Counted from the first letter of the stretch, positions 1-9,500 are shown. The stretch is 33,504 nt of DNA from DASQVO01 sp035640715 (GCA_035640715.1 DASQVO010000252.1:1-33504); one strand, 5' to 3'. The notes: a model not told the origin generated them from the letters alone. Made by a program: numbers and translations.

Positions 1-1974
1 GCGAAGGCCGTGTGGTTCCGGGTGAGCCTGGCGGAGGACGAGGCATCCTCCCGCAGGGCAGGCGGCCCGTTCGCTGGGGCTGCCGGCGGGCTCACCGGAT
101 CCGCGTCACCCGCGGCGGAGCCGCCCGTCGAGGTGACGGCGGGCACCGGCCTGTACGAGGCCATGCCGGACCCGGTGACGCCGGCGGCGGTGAGCGCTGG
201 CACTGGCACTGTCGCTGCCGGTGCGGGCGCTGGCGTGGGGAAAGCCGGCGCCGCCGCGGCGGATGCCCTCGAGATCGCAGGGCTGCGGCCGGACCTCGGC
301 ACGCTCAGTTACGACGAGCTGCTCAGGCACACGGTGGAGACGGCACGGGATGTCGTGACCGCCGATGCCGCCTACGCCCTCGTTGCTGACGAGGACGGTG
401 AGCTGCGGGTCCGCGCGGCCGCCGGGGTCGGTGTCTCCGAGAACCTCTTCGCGCCGTCGGTGCCTGCGGTGTTCGCCGACGGGGCTGTGGCACGGTCACT
501 GATGACCGTCCCGTTCCTCGTCGACGGCAGGGTGACGGGCGTCCTGGGAGCAGCCGCCGCCTCGCCGGACCGGTTCGACGGCGACGACGCCGCCAAACTG
601 CAGGACGTTGCCGACCGGGTGGCGATGTCCCTGGAGCGGGCGCGGCTGTCCGAGCTCGAGCGGAAGCGGCGGGGCCGGATCGGCTTCCTCGCGGAGGCGA
701 GCGAGCTGCTCGCGAGCACCCTGGATCAGGAAAAGACGATCTCGCTGATAGCCCAGCTCGTTGTCCCGCGGCTGGCGGCCTGGTGCGCGGTGCTGCTGGC
801 GGATGACAGCGGCGCGCTGCAGCCGTCCTACATATGGCATGCCAACGAATCGCTCATCGACCCGCTGGGCTCCCTGCTGGATGCCGCCGCCCCGCCGGAG
901 GCGCCAGAGGCGGGCCGCAGCTGGTCACTGGCGGTACCGGCCGCCTCTGGCCTCACCGAAGAAGCGGTGGCCCTGGCTTCCGACGCCGCCTGGTGCTTCC
1001 CGCTCAACGCGCGCGGGCGCAGCCTCGGCATGGTTGTCATCGGCCGCCCGCGCGGTGACAGGCTTTCGAGGGAAGCGCTCGAGCTGGCGGAGGATCTGGC
1101 CCGGCGCGCCGCGCTCGCCCTCGACAACGCGCGGCTGTACGAGCAGCAGCAGCTGACCAGTCAGGCGCTGCAGCGCAGCCTCCTGCCGCCGGAGCTGCCG
1201 CAGATTCCCGGCGTGGACCTGGCGGTGGCGCATGAGGTCGCCGGGGAGGGCAACGAGGTCGGCGGCGACTTCTACGACGTGTTTCCCGCCGGGGAGAACC
1301 GGTGGCGGTTCGCGATCGGCGACGTCTGCGGCACCGGCCCGGAAGCGGCGGCCGTCACCGGCCTGGCCCGGCATGCGCTGCGCATCCTCGCCAGGGAAGG
1401 CCATGACGTCGCCGATGTCGTCGGCCGGCTGAACCAGCTCATCCTCGAAGAGGGCCCGAGGGCGCGGTTCATCACGCTGCTGCACGGTGAGATCACGGTT
1501 CCCGGTGACTGCGCCCCGTCCGGCACCGCGCCAGACGGGGCGGTGCCAGACCGGGCCCGTCCGCCGGCCGTCCGCCTGTCGCTCGTCTCCGCGGGCCACC
1601 CGCTGCCGCTGCTGCTCCGCGCGGAAGATGCGGTCGCGCGGGACCGCAGGGCCGCCGCCTCGGCAGCCGGCCTGCTCCCGCAGCCGGCCGCCGAGCCGCA
1701 GCCCCTGCTCGGGGTGATGGGAGATCTGTCGTTCACCGCCCAGACCGTGGAGATGAGCCCGGGAGACCTGCTGCTGTGCGTGACCGACGGCATCACCGAG
1801 CGGCGGGACTCCCACCGCCTGCTCGATGACGACGACGGCCTGGCCAGGATGCTCGCCCAGTGCGGCGGCCTGAACGCGGGCGCCGTCGCGGCGCGGATCC
1901 AGCGGGCGGCCGAAGACTTCGGGACCGGTCCGCGCGCCGACGACATGGCGCTGCTCGTGCTTCGCGCCCTCTGA
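1..1974 (+). CDS. ATP-binding SpoIIE-family protein phosphatase, 5' end outside window
   Basis: Partial gene: the reading frame is open from base 1. Its first residues (AKAVWFRV) look like the last strand of an anti-sigma-type HATPase domain, so the real start probably lies upstream and the residue at base 10 is not a true start. Two GAF-like regions follow (about residues 95-215 and 225-375), then a SpoIIE/PP2C phosphatase domain to the C-terminus. Metal-binding signatures are visible: GGDFYDVF, GDVCGTG, SAGHP, VTDGITE and the terminal ADDMALLVLR. The family dephosphorylates anti-anti-sigma factors in partner-switching control of alternative sigma factors, with the GAF parts sensing signals. 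The target is not in this window. The family call is firm; the N-terminal HATPase is inferred. Confidence 0.9.
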   Translation, partial: AKAVWFRVSLAEDEASSRRAGGPFAGAAGGLTGSASPAAEPPVEVTAGTGLYEAMPDPVTPAAVSAGTGTVAAGAGAGVGKAGAAAADALEIAGLRPDLGTLSYDELLRHTVETARDVVTADAAYALVADEDGELRVRAAAGVGVSENLFAPSVPAVFADGAVARSLMTVPFLVDGRVTGVLGAAAASPDRFDGDDAAKLQDVADRVAMSLERARLSELERKRRGRIGFLAEASELLASTLDQEKTISLIAQLVVPRLAAWCAVLLADDSGALQPSYIWHANESLIDPLGSLLDAAAPPEAPEAGRSWSLAVPAASGLTEEAVALASDAAWCFPLNARGRSLGMVVIGRPRGDRLSREALELAEDLARRAALALDNARLYEQQQLTSQALQRSLLPPELPQIPGVDLAVAHEVAGEGNEVGGDFYDVFPAGENRWRFAIGDVCGTGPEAAAVTGLARHALRILAREGHDVADVVGRLNQLILEEGPRARFITLLHGEITVPGDCAPSGTAPDGAVPDRARPPAVRLSLVSAGHPLPLLLRAEDAVARDRRAAASAAGLLPQPAAEPQPLLGVMGDLSFTAQTVEMSPGDLLLCVTDGITERRDSHRLLDDDDGLARMLAQCGGLNAGAVAARIQRAAEDFGTGPRADDMALLVLRAL

Positions 1975-1984
1975 GGCGACGACG

Positions 1985-2353
1985 TTGCAGGGCGCGCGAG
2001 GCGGACAGGGCGGCCAGCCCCAGCCGGGTGCGCGGGGCAGCCGGGCCCCGGCAGGCGGACAAGGCGTGCAGGGCGCGGGCATCCTGGCCGAGTGCCGCAG
2101 GCAGCGGAGGCGAGCGCTGCGCTGGGCGGTCATCTCGGGTGTGCTCATCGTCGCGGTCCTTATCGCCACGCTGCTGGCGGCGGCCCATAACGCCTATCAC
2201 GGCGCCGTCGTCTTCCTGATTCCGGTGATCATCGTGGTCAACCTGGTCCGGCTCGCGCAGTGCCTCGCGGCGCTGGGCAAGATCAGGCGGGCCGAGCGTC
2301 TTGTCCGTGACGCACAGGACCGGCTTCCCCGGGGCGACGGCCTGTCCAGCTGA
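1985..2353 (+). CDS. small two-helix membrane protein, unknown function
   Basis: This 122-residue protein starts at TTG 10 bases after the phosphatase stop, and a GAGG overlapping that stop could serve as its ribosome site. An in-frame GTG about 80 bases further in is an alternative start. A Gly/Gln/Arg-rich N-terminus is followed by two hydrophobic segments (about residues 46-66 and 72-90) and a basic C-terminal tail. The short distance suggests co-transcription with the phosphatase. No family was recognised. Being a membrane partner of the partner-switching system is only a guess from position. Confidence 0.6.
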   Translation: MQGARGGQGGQPQPGARGSRAPAGGQGVQGAGILAECRRQRRRALRWAVISGVLIVAVLIATLLAAAHNAYHGAVVFLIPVIIVVNLVRLAQCLAALGKIRRAERLVRDAQDRLPRGDGLSS

Positions 2354-2432
2354 GGCTGGCGTCCCAGCCGTGTCTGGTAACGGGGTGATCGCACTGGCGT
2401 GAACCAGCTTGACACCCCCTACGTGATCTAGA

Positions 2433-2510
2433 TACCAATGATCACGCCGGATGTGCCAGCGATCAGCCGATGTGCCCGGCAATCACCCGGTGTGCCAGCG
2501 ATCGGTCAGG
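2433..2510. repeat. tandem ~20-bp repeats resembling IS21-family ends
   Basis: Three adjacent units start with TGTGCC at 2452, 2471 and 2491 and share the pattern TGTGCC(A/C)GC(G/A)ATC. A fourth, more diverged unit lies at about 2433-2451. IS21-family elements are known to carry several short repeats of this kind at each end. No istA/istB gene is present, so this would be a solo end or scar. The family assignment is inference. Confidence 0.45.
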
Positions 2511-2586
2511 GAGACGGGGCATGGCAGCGGACCTGGATGGACCAGGGTGTTCTCCGTTAACCCGAGCTGTTTTAGGCCGAAGTTAC

Positions 2587-2762
2587 GCGCGCCCAGCGCA
2601 TCAGGAGGTGATTGTCCAGGTCATGACCTGATCAGAAGCTCGTCGTCGCCTGCCGGTGCAAGTCCGGTCCGGGTAGTTGCCAGGGAGCCCGGTAGCAGGC
2701 TGGCGGTCTGGCCTGGAAACGGGGCCGGAGCCCAGTGTCGAAAGCCCTTTAAACGGGGGTTA
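2587..2762 (+). mobile_element. possible group II intron 5' fragment (domain I remnant)
   Basis: The stretch begins GCGCGCCCAGCGCA, close to the GUGYG...CCCAGC start of bacterial group II introns. It continues with GGAGGTG, a CCGG-TGCAAGT-CCGG hairpin, CCCGGTAGCAGG and two GAAA tetraloop-like motifs (CCTGGAAACGGGG, TGTCGAAAGCCC), all typical of intron domain I. No reverse transcriptase or domain V is present before the next gene, so it would be a truncated, inactive copy. The assignment rests on remembered motif patterns and needs a covariance-model check. Confidence 0.4.
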
Positions 2763-2801
2763 CCCGGCTCTCGGGTCCGCGGCCTCTGACGGCGAGCGTC
2801 G

Positions 2802-3359
2802 TCAGTGCGATGTGAAGTAGACGGCCACGACTATGACGATGAGGATCGCCAGCGCGGCGGTCAGTCCGATCGCGGCGGTCTTGCGCCGGTTCGCGCCCGT
2901 TAGCGCCACCTTGCCCGCCGCTCCGGGGTGGGCGTCCTCGAGCGCCTGCGCGGTGTCGTACCACTCGCTGACGACGCGGATGCCGACGATCTTGAGCGGA
3001 TCGAACACTTCGGGCGGGAAGAGCCGCAGCGCCTGCGGCTGGTCCCGGGGCATGCCCGCCCCGGCCAGCCGGCCTTCACGGTCGAGGAGAAGCATGCGCG
3101 AGGTGGAGCCGGACTTTGGCCTGATCTGCCAATGATGCGTGGCCAGGCAGACCGTGGTGACGGCGTCTGCACGCCCGGTCGAGGGGAGCGGGAAGACCTG
3201 CGGCTTGCCGCGGCCAAGGACCCCATCCCCGGACAGGGTCAGGGTTCCGCTAGCCGGGTCGGCCACGAGACGCCAGTTGGCCAGGGTTGCGGACTCCTGC
3301 GGGTGCAGCTCGCCGTCCGGGCGGACCGCCCGGATCTCGATGACGCCGCTCGCGGTCAA
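2802..3359 (-). CDS. hypothetical tail-anchored protein near T7SS
   Basis: This 185-residue protein starts at a TTG whose last two bases overlap the upstream stop (TTGA overlap). The soluble N-terminal part (residues 1-150) is strand-rich and unrecognised. It is followed by a basic stretch (NRRKTAA) and one C-terminal hydrophobic helix (about residues 162-182) ending in TSH, which would tether the protein to the membrane with its bulk in the cytoplasm. It is the last gene of the minus-strand block running from 5640. The overlap makes coupling to the two genes upstream very likely. Function unknown. Confidence 0.7.
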   Translation of the reverse strand: MTASGVIEIRAVRPDGELHPQESATLANWRLVADPASGTLTLSGDGVLGRGKPQVFPLPSTGRADAVTTVCLATHHWQIRPKSGSTSRMLLLDREGRLAGAGMPRDQPQALRLFPPEVFDPLKIVGIRVVSEWYDTAQALEDAHPGAAGKVALTGANRRKTAAIGLTAALAILIVIVVAVYFTSH

Positions 3360-3994
3360 CTCGGCTCGCCCTTTCCCGGGTCGCGCTGCAGCCAGGCATC
3401 CGAGGCTAGCTGGTCGAGGGCAGGCAGCCAGCGGGCGGCTTCGAGGAGGCTGGCGAACGACATCGTCATCATGATCGCGGCACCGTAGTCCTCAAAGACC
3501 CACAGGTAGCCGACGTGCTCGCCGACCGGGCGCTCGGGTCCCTCGCCGGAAGCGTAGCGCAACCGGAGGCGGCGGCATTCGCCTGCCTTGGTCTCCATGG
3601 GGGTAACCTCGGGCGGGTAGTCACCGGGGAGCGGCGGGGCGAGCTCAGCGAGCAGATCCTCCCATGCCTCGCCGGCATTCCGGCCCGCGATGTCCACGGG
3701 ACAGAATGCGGCCATGCCCTTGACCCCCTCCTCGGGGGAGGGGATGAGGATGAACCCCATGGAGGCGCCTTGCTGCTTGCGGGCGATGCCCGCGGCACGC
3801 TCCATAAGGGCGGTGAGCTGCTTCTCGCCCCCGGGAGTCTGGCAGGCGGCCCACTGCGGCCGGGACAGGAGTTCGGCGGCGGCCCGCTGGGCCCACGACC
3901 TGCTGTCGCCCTTGCCGCTGACATCGGCCTGGACCCAGAGCTGGTTGTATTCCACGACGAGGGGCGGCAGCCGGAATGGTTGCCCCGCACTCAT
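3356..3994 (-). CDS. hypothetical protein, possible Mog1/PsbP-like fold
   Basis: This 212-residue protein has no signal peptide. ATG at 3994 is chosen because it forms an ATGA overlap with the upstream stop; a GTG at 4003 is also in frame. The middle has a strand-rich section (GFILIPSPEEGVKGMAAF) and the end has the pattern strand, MTMSFASLLEAARWL helix. This layout resembles the Mog1/PsbP/LpqN group and also the neighbouring gene 3991-4605, so the two may be distant paralogs. That is inference from layout, not from a matched motif. Position in a fully overlapped block near eccC suggests an accessory role in type VII secretion. Confidence 0.7.
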   Translation of the reverse strand: MSAGQPFRLPPLVVEYNQLWVQADVSGKGDSRSWAQRAAAELLSRPQWAACQTPGGEKQLTALMERAAGIARKQQGASMGFILIPSPEEGVKGMAAFCPVDIAGRNAGEAWEDLLAELAPPLPGDYPPEVTPMETKAGECRRLRLRYASGEGPERPVGEHVGYLWVFEDYGAAIMMTMSFASLLEAARWLPALDQLASDAWLQRDPGKGEPS

Positions 3995-4605
3995 GACAGC
4001 CACCTTAGCGACTGCGCGATCGCGTCGAAGAGGAACACGAGCGCGTCGGCCAGCGGCTCCATGGGCGTCCCGAACGCCATGACCAGGAACCCGGTCGGAC
4101 GGCCCGGTATGGGCAGGAAGTAGTCCACCCTGGTTATGCCGTCTTCCGCGTACCGCCGCCGGACCGCGGGAATGTCGGCGGCGAGCTTGGTGAGCTCGGC
4201 GCTGCCGCCCTTCGCGGCCAGATCGGCGGTCAGCATGTCCAGCGGCACTTCCTGGCCCTGGTCCAGGTAGCTGATCAGGCAGGACGCGGCGAGCGGTATG
4301 CCGTCGCGCTCGGCGAGGCTGAGCAGGACGTCGATCCCGCCAGCGGACCGGGCCTCCCGGAGGGCAGAGCGGATCATCCGGGCCAGCTTGTCCCGCACCT
4401 GGGACCGCTCAGGCTCGGACAGGCCGGAGGTCTTCTGTGCGGCGATGGCGGCAGCGCGTGCGTTCTCGCGGGCATCCAGCGGGATCCGCGCCCAGCCGGG
4501 CGGCAGCAAGACGGCGAAATCGCGCGGGGGCAAGGCCGCCGTCCGGTCCGCGCCAGTCCCTGGACCGGGCCAGGACGCCCGGTCGCCCGACGTGGCGCGC
4601 GTCAT
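3991..4605 (-). CDS. hypothetical protein, possible paralog of the next gene
   Basis: This 204-residue protein starts at ATG 4605, overlapping the upstream stop by 4 nt (ATGA), and its own stop overlaps the next start in the same way. After a variable N-terminus it has FAVLLPPGWARIPL, a long charged helix (about residues 45-85), strands around IDVLLSLAERDGIPLAAS, and a C-terminal strand-helix module (FLVMAFGTPMEPLADALVFLFDAIAQSLRWL). The final helix layout is like that of the following gene. There is no signal peptide or clear membrane helix. Function unknown; probably cytoplasmic and made with its neighbours. Confidence 0.7.
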   Translation of the reverse strand: MTRATSGDRASWPGPGTGADRTAALPPRDFAVLLPPGWARIPLDARENARAAAIAAQKTSGLSEPERSQVRDKLARMIRSALREARSAGGIDVLLSLAERDGIPLAASCLISYLDQGQEVPLDMLTADLAAKGGSAELTKLAADIPAVRRRYAEDGITRVDYFLPIPGRPTGFLVMAFGTPMEPLADALVFLFDAIAQSLRWLS

Positions 4606-5640
4606 CGCACCGGCACGTGGTTAAGCATCTGGCGGAACTGCCCGATCGTCTGATCGATCGCAGCGGAATCGTCGCCCTGGGTCCACGAGTAGATGTTGTA
4701 CGCGTTGCCGCCGATAAATGACCCCCACTGGGCTCCGCCTTCCAGGCCGATGGTGGCGCCCGCGAGCACTTTGGGCACGATGATCCGCACCGCCCCCGGG
4801 ACCTTGTCACCGAGAACGGATAGCTTCGACCAGTCTTCGGCGGCGCTGGCGCTCATAGAGAACAGCGAGACCAGGTTGCCGGGCTCCGCCCCCTTGAGGA
4901 CCGTCTCGAGGCCTTTGCTCGCCTCGGTCGCGGCGTCGATGGCGCCCGCGAGCTTGCCGCCCTGCCCGGCCCAGCCGAGAACGCTGGCGACCAGGCCCGA
5001 TCGGCTGCCCAGCGAGTACAGGAACCCGGGGAGGCCCTGATCGGCCATGAACGCCCGTCCGGCGCGCCCGGCGGCGACAGCCTTCCCGGCGTCTTCCGCG
5101 CCCTCGACTAGCGGCTCAAGGACCCTGGGCAGGAGGCCCTTCACCTCGGGGAGGAACTTCCCGACCTGGCCGAGGCCGTCACCCAGGCCGAGGATCGCCA
5201 GCGAGACCACGTCGAGGGCGAACGCCGTCCACGACTCCTTGCCCGTCCCGGCGGCGAAGCCGTCGAATATGGCCTGGGCCAAGGTCAGGCCGAAGGCGAG
5301 CCAACCGATGACGGCGGAGGCAGTGGCGACGAACTCCGCCCAGGCTGGTGGCAGCCAGCTCCGGGTAGTGCTGGCGCTGTCCGGCGATCACAGTGGCCTC
5401 GGTGTGGGCGGAGTGGGCGACCAGCCTGTAAGGGGGCTTCGCCAGGCGGGCGCTGAGGGCGGCCATCACCTCGCCAGCAGGAGGCTGCCCGGCCAGTGCC
5501 TGCCCGGTGAGCCCGGCCTGGGCCTGGCCGGAGCTGGTGAAAGGTACGTCGTCCAGGGGGCGCATCAGCGACTGGAAGCGGCCCGACTCCGCCCAGTCGC
5601 CCTCTTCGGTGAACCTGGTCGGCTTGCCATGCCAATAAGG
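4602..5640 (-). pseudogene. T7SS-linked helical protein broken by a frameshift
   Basis: The 3' part (from TTG 5282) encodes 226 residues rich in helices and Gly/Ala, starting inside a hydrophobic segment. Read further upstream in that frame it gives PAWAEFVATASAVIGWLAF up to a TGA near 5390, with no usable start and no ribosome site at 5282. A second stretch with strong G/C third positions lies in a different frame at about 5340-5640 (residues such as GDWAESGRFQSLM and MAALSARLAKPPYRLVAHS). The simplest reading is one gene split by a one-base frameshift between about 5340 and 5395. Its true start is unclear, because no good start codon precedes the upstream piece before the divergent gene at 5660. 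Sequencing error cannot be excluded. Function unknown. Confidence 0.55.
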
Positions 5641-5659
5641 GCGATGGGATGGTGATGAT

Positions 5660-5917
5660 ATGGATCGGTCGCCGTCATCTCGCTGGCTGCGGGCGGGGCT
5701 GGGCATGCTCGGAGTGGGTCTGGCAATGTTGGCGGCATCCATCGCTACCGGCGTGGCCCACTTGCCGATGGCCGTCTCCGTCACGTTCGGGGTGCTAATG
5801 GTGGTATGCGCCGTCGTGGGATTCGTCTTTACCCTGATCGGCGGCAGCAAGGACCGCGCGGAGAACCAGCGGCTGGTAGCTCAGGCCTTGGCCAAGGCCA
5901 AAGCCAAGCGTAAGTGA
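5660..5917 (+). CDS. small two-helix membrane protein
   Basis: This 85-residue protein has two hydrophobic helices (about residues 12-32 and 38-62) separated by a short HLPM loop, and a highly basic C-terminal tail (KAKAKRK). The start ATG at 5660 lies just behind a purine-rich GGGATGG stretch. It is divergent from the broken gene on the minus strand. Its stop is directly followed by the next ATG, so the two plus-strand genes are probably translated from one message. No family recognised. Confidence 0.65.
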   Translation: MDRSPSSRWLRAGLGMLGVGLAMLAASIATGVAHLPMAVSVTFGVLMVVCAVVGFVFTLIGGSKDRAENQRLVAQALAKAKAKRK

Positions 5918-6541
5918 ATGCCCTTCTCAATGCGGGACAGTAATCCGCTGAATCCGTCGCGGTGGCTGGTGGCGGCACTGGTCCCGCTGGCTTTCCTCGG
6001 CACCGGCGCCGTCGTGACCGGACTATGGCCGGCCTTCGTCCTAGCCGAGATCATGGTCGGCGGGATTATCGGGCCAGCGCTAACCGTCGTATACCTGTAC
6101 CGTGTGCACGGCGCGTCCGTGCACTGGCTGTGGCCGCTCATGATCCTGATGTTCGGCCTGGCGATAGATGGAGCTCTCGCGATCTCTGCGACCCGGCATG
6201 GGCATATCCACCCGGGCGCCGCGGTCGCCGCGGTGATCGCTGGTGCGGTTGGCGTTGTCTTGCTCGAACTTGCCGTGCTTGGCGCGGCGGCAAACGGGGC
6301 GCGCTGGGTTCACGGCTTCTACGGCAGCAGGAAACAGCGGTATGAGCTGCTTGCGTCGGGCCGCGGGTCGGTGGCGTTGCGGAAGGCGTTACGGCCAAGT
6401 CAGCTCATACTTACACACTCAACTGTCAACAGTTTGCCACCCCGGCGTCAGCCGATGGGAACGGTGACGGTGACGAGGTTGCCGTCGCCGGTGTTGAGCA
6501 GGGCCCGGCCGGGCCGGACCGGTTCCCCGGTCAGGCCGTGA
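5918..6541 (+). CDS. multi-pass membrane protein, 3' end overlaps eccC
   Basis: This 207-residue frame starts directly after the preceding stop; ATG 5930 is an alternative start. Four hydrophobic helices are visible (about residues 17-34, 38-60, 69-88 and 95-122), followed by a basic tail. The last 31 codons run antisense over the 3' end of eccC, and the Pro/Arg-rich tail there looks unlike a selected sequence. Either a stop codon has been lost or the tail is neutral. The membrane part is credible; the C-terminus is doubtful. Function unknown. Confidence 0.55.
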   Translation: MPFSMRDSNPLNPSRWLVAALVPLAFLGTGAVVTGLWPAFVLAEIMVGGIIGPALTVVYLYRVHGASVHWLWPLMILMFGLAIDGALAISATRHGHIHPGAAVAAVIAGAVGVVLLELAVLGAAANGARWVHGFYGSRKQRYELLASGRGSVALRKALRPSQLILTHSTVNSLPPRRQPMGTVTVTRLPSPVLSRARPGRTGSPVRP

Positions 6542-9500
6542 TTCAGCCGGACCCCGATCAGGTCTCCTTCCGGAAGCGTCTGCGGGGCGATCAGGCAGCC
6601 CCGGCGGGCCCGTTTGGCCTCGACCTGCCAGCCGCCGAAGCCGGTGCCCAGGTTCTCGGAGTCACCGCCGATGACCAGCCCGTGGCCGGTGTCGGCGCCG
6701 AAGCTGATCAGCTTGCTCAGCTCCGCTTCGGCATCGCAGTCACGGTGCAGTTCCGCGTCATCGATCACTACCACCCCGTGGCCTGCGAACTCGCCGATCG
6801 CCGCGGCCAGTTCCCCGGCCTCCAGGACTGGTCCCTCGAACGCGCGGACGACCCCGGGGGCGGTGGCGAGCGCCCGCAGCGGCGACGGGCGCGGCGTCAC
6901 GATGATGAGCTGGGTACCGGCGGCCAGGAACGAGCGGGCCATCGAGACCAGGACGGTGCTGCGCCCGGACTTGGCCGGGCCGCCGACGATGAATACCGGC
7001 ATGCCGTCGGCGAGGTCCGGGCCGAGCGCGGTGAGCTCGTCGCCGCCGACGCCGACCATGGCCCACAGCGGGCTGGCGGGCGCCTCTGGGTCACGCAGTT
7101 CCCAGGCCTCGTCGAAGGTGATCCGGGCGGGCAGCACGTCCACCCGGAACGGGCGGGCCTGGCGGGGGACCGCCTGGTCGCGGCGCGCCGCCTCCGCCGC
7201 GATCTCGCGGATCGCCGCTGCCTGTCCCGGCCCGGAGGTGTCCGCCGACACCAGGGCGACCTGGGTCTCGATTCCCGAGCCGTTGCGGAAGGCGCGGCCG
7301 GCCGGCACGCTGTCGGGCATGTCCCGTGGCCGGAGCCCGATCATGGCGTAGTCGTCCCGGTCGGGCAGCCGGAAGGCAAGCTTGTCTTCGGTCATCGAGG
7401 CGATGCGGCCGGCGATGAGCGACCGGTCGCCGGTCATCACCAGGTGGACGCCGGCGCTCGCGCCCTCACCGAGGATCTTCGTGATCGTATCGGTAAGACT
7501 GGCGCCCGCCAGCTCGCCGAGGGAGGTGGTGAACCCCTCCCAGCGATCCAGCAACACCAGGATGTGCGGGAGTTTCTGGCCCGCGCCGGGCGCGGCGCCG
7601 GCGGCCGCGCGCTGCTCGCCGATGTCGGCGAAGCCGCCCTCGGCAAGCAGATCCTGGCGGCGGCTGACCTCCTGGCCCAGCCGGGTGATCAGCCGGGCGG
7701 CCCGTTCGGTCTGGGTGCGGGTGACCACCGCCCCGCAGTGCGGCAGGTCGGCCAGCGGCAGCAGCGCGCCGTTCCCGCAGTCGATGCCGTAGATGTGCAC
7801 GTCGTCGCTGGTCTGGGTGATCGCCGCGGACGCCGCGATGGTGCGCAGGAGCTGTGACCGCCCACTGCGCGGCGCCCCGGCAGCCATCAGGTGGCCGAAC
7901 CTGTCCAGGTCGATGACGGCGGGCCGCTGCTCCTGCGTCGCGGGCAGGTCGTCGGTGCCGTACGGGAACGGTACCAGGTCGCCGCCGGCGACCCGGGCGG
8001 GCGGGTAGTCGCGCCCGATGAGGTCGCCGAGCAGCAGGGTCTCGGGCAGGGCTGGGAGCCACGGGCTGTGCTGCGGCGGGATCCGCAGTCGGCCGGCGGC
8101 CCGCCGGATCGCGTCCACGAGCACCTTGAGGTCGGTGATCTCCTCGTCTTCGCCTTGGCGGGAGGGCGGCTGGGGCGCCGGGCGGCCCACGCTGGCCCAG
8201 TCGACGGGGGCCAGCCACGGTTGGGCCCCCCCCGGCGGGCCGGTGCCGGGCCGTCGGCCTCCGACCCGGCCGGCCTGAAATGGCACCAGGGAGGCGTGGC
8301 CAAGCCGAACGTAGGCGCGGCCCGGGGTCGACTTGGAGATGTGTGCCGCGTCGGGCGCCTCGATCACGTCGGCGCTCTCGTTCGGGTCGGTGACGCGCAG
8401 CGCGATCCGCAGGTTCGTGTTGGCGCGGATGTCGGCCGACACTGCCCCCGACGGCCGCTGCGTGGCCAGGATGAGGTGAATGCCGAGCGACCGGCCGCGC
8501 TGGGCGATGTTGACCAGGCCGGCGACGAAGTCCGGCAGCTCACGGACCATCGAGGCGAACTCGTCGATGACGATGAGCAGCCGGGGCAGCGGCTGCAGGC
8601 CGTGCCGGCCCCCGTCCCGTTCCTGCAGGCTGGTGTAGTCCTCGATGTCCTTGGCCCCGGCCGCCGCGAGGATGTGCTCGCGGCGGGTCAGCTCGGCGGA
8701 CAGCGACACGAGCGCGCGTTCCACCAGGTGGGCGTCGAGGTCGGTGACCATGCCGACCGTGTGCGGGAGCTGGACGCAGTCCTTGAAGGCGCTGCCGCCC
8801 TTGTAGTCGACGAGCACGAACGTCATCGCGTCCGGCCGGTTCGCGACCGCCAGCGAGGCGACGATCGTCTGCAGCAGCTCGGATTTGCCCGAGCCGGTGG
8901 TGCCGGCGATCAGCCCGTGCGGCCCGTCGCGCCGGATATCGATGCCGAACGAGCCGTCGTATGACTCACCCACGATGGCCATGGTCGACCGCCCGCGGGC
9001 GTTCCAGCGCGCCGTGATCGCGTCCGCATCCGGCGGTTCGAGCCCGAGGACGTCGAGGAGCCGGCTGGAGTCCGGCAGGCCGGCGCCGTCGTCGGCGTCG
9101 CTGACGTCCCTGACCGCCGAGATCCCCCGGGCCAGCCGCATGCACCAGCCCGCGCCGACATGATCGGGCCGGACCCCGGCGATGGTCTCCTCGCTCATCT
9201 GGCGCACCCGCAGGCCGTCCGCCTCGGCCGTGGTGACGGCCTGGCACTCGGCGGGCAGCAGGCGCTCGTCGGCGTCCAGGCAGATCGCGTAGACGCCAAC
9301 CTGCGGGCCCTCGCGCAGGACCTGGACCGTGCCCGGCAGCGAGCGCAGCTTGCGTGACCCATCGAAGACGACCAGGATGTCGCCCTGCCGGAACAGCCCC
9401 TCGTCCTGCCCGGACTCGCGCATGGCCCGCTGCCGCGCGGTGACCACGGCGAGCAGCTCGGCGATGCGCGCCGCCACGGTCTCGGCGTCGTTGCCGATCA

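Larger units (their letters stand above)
2354..2801. other. gene-free region with mobile-element remnants
   Basis: No credible coding region is seen here. The left part carries short tandem repeats like the ends of an IS21-family element, and the right part resembles the 5' structured domain of a group II intron; both are described separately. No transposase or reverse transcriptase remains. Confidence 0.6.

Noticed and set aside
925..2169. 414-residue minus-strand frame
   Set aside because: Antisense to the SpoIIE phosphatase, which shows intact catalytic motifs.
2451..2789. 112-residue plus-strand frame across the IS/intron scar
   Set aside because: It spans the tandem repeats and the structured intron-like region and has no coding bias.
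6538..7857. 439-residue plus-strand frame antisense to eccC
   Set aside because: Shadow of eccC in G/C-rich DNA; the minus strand encodes intact FtsK/SpoIIIE motifs.
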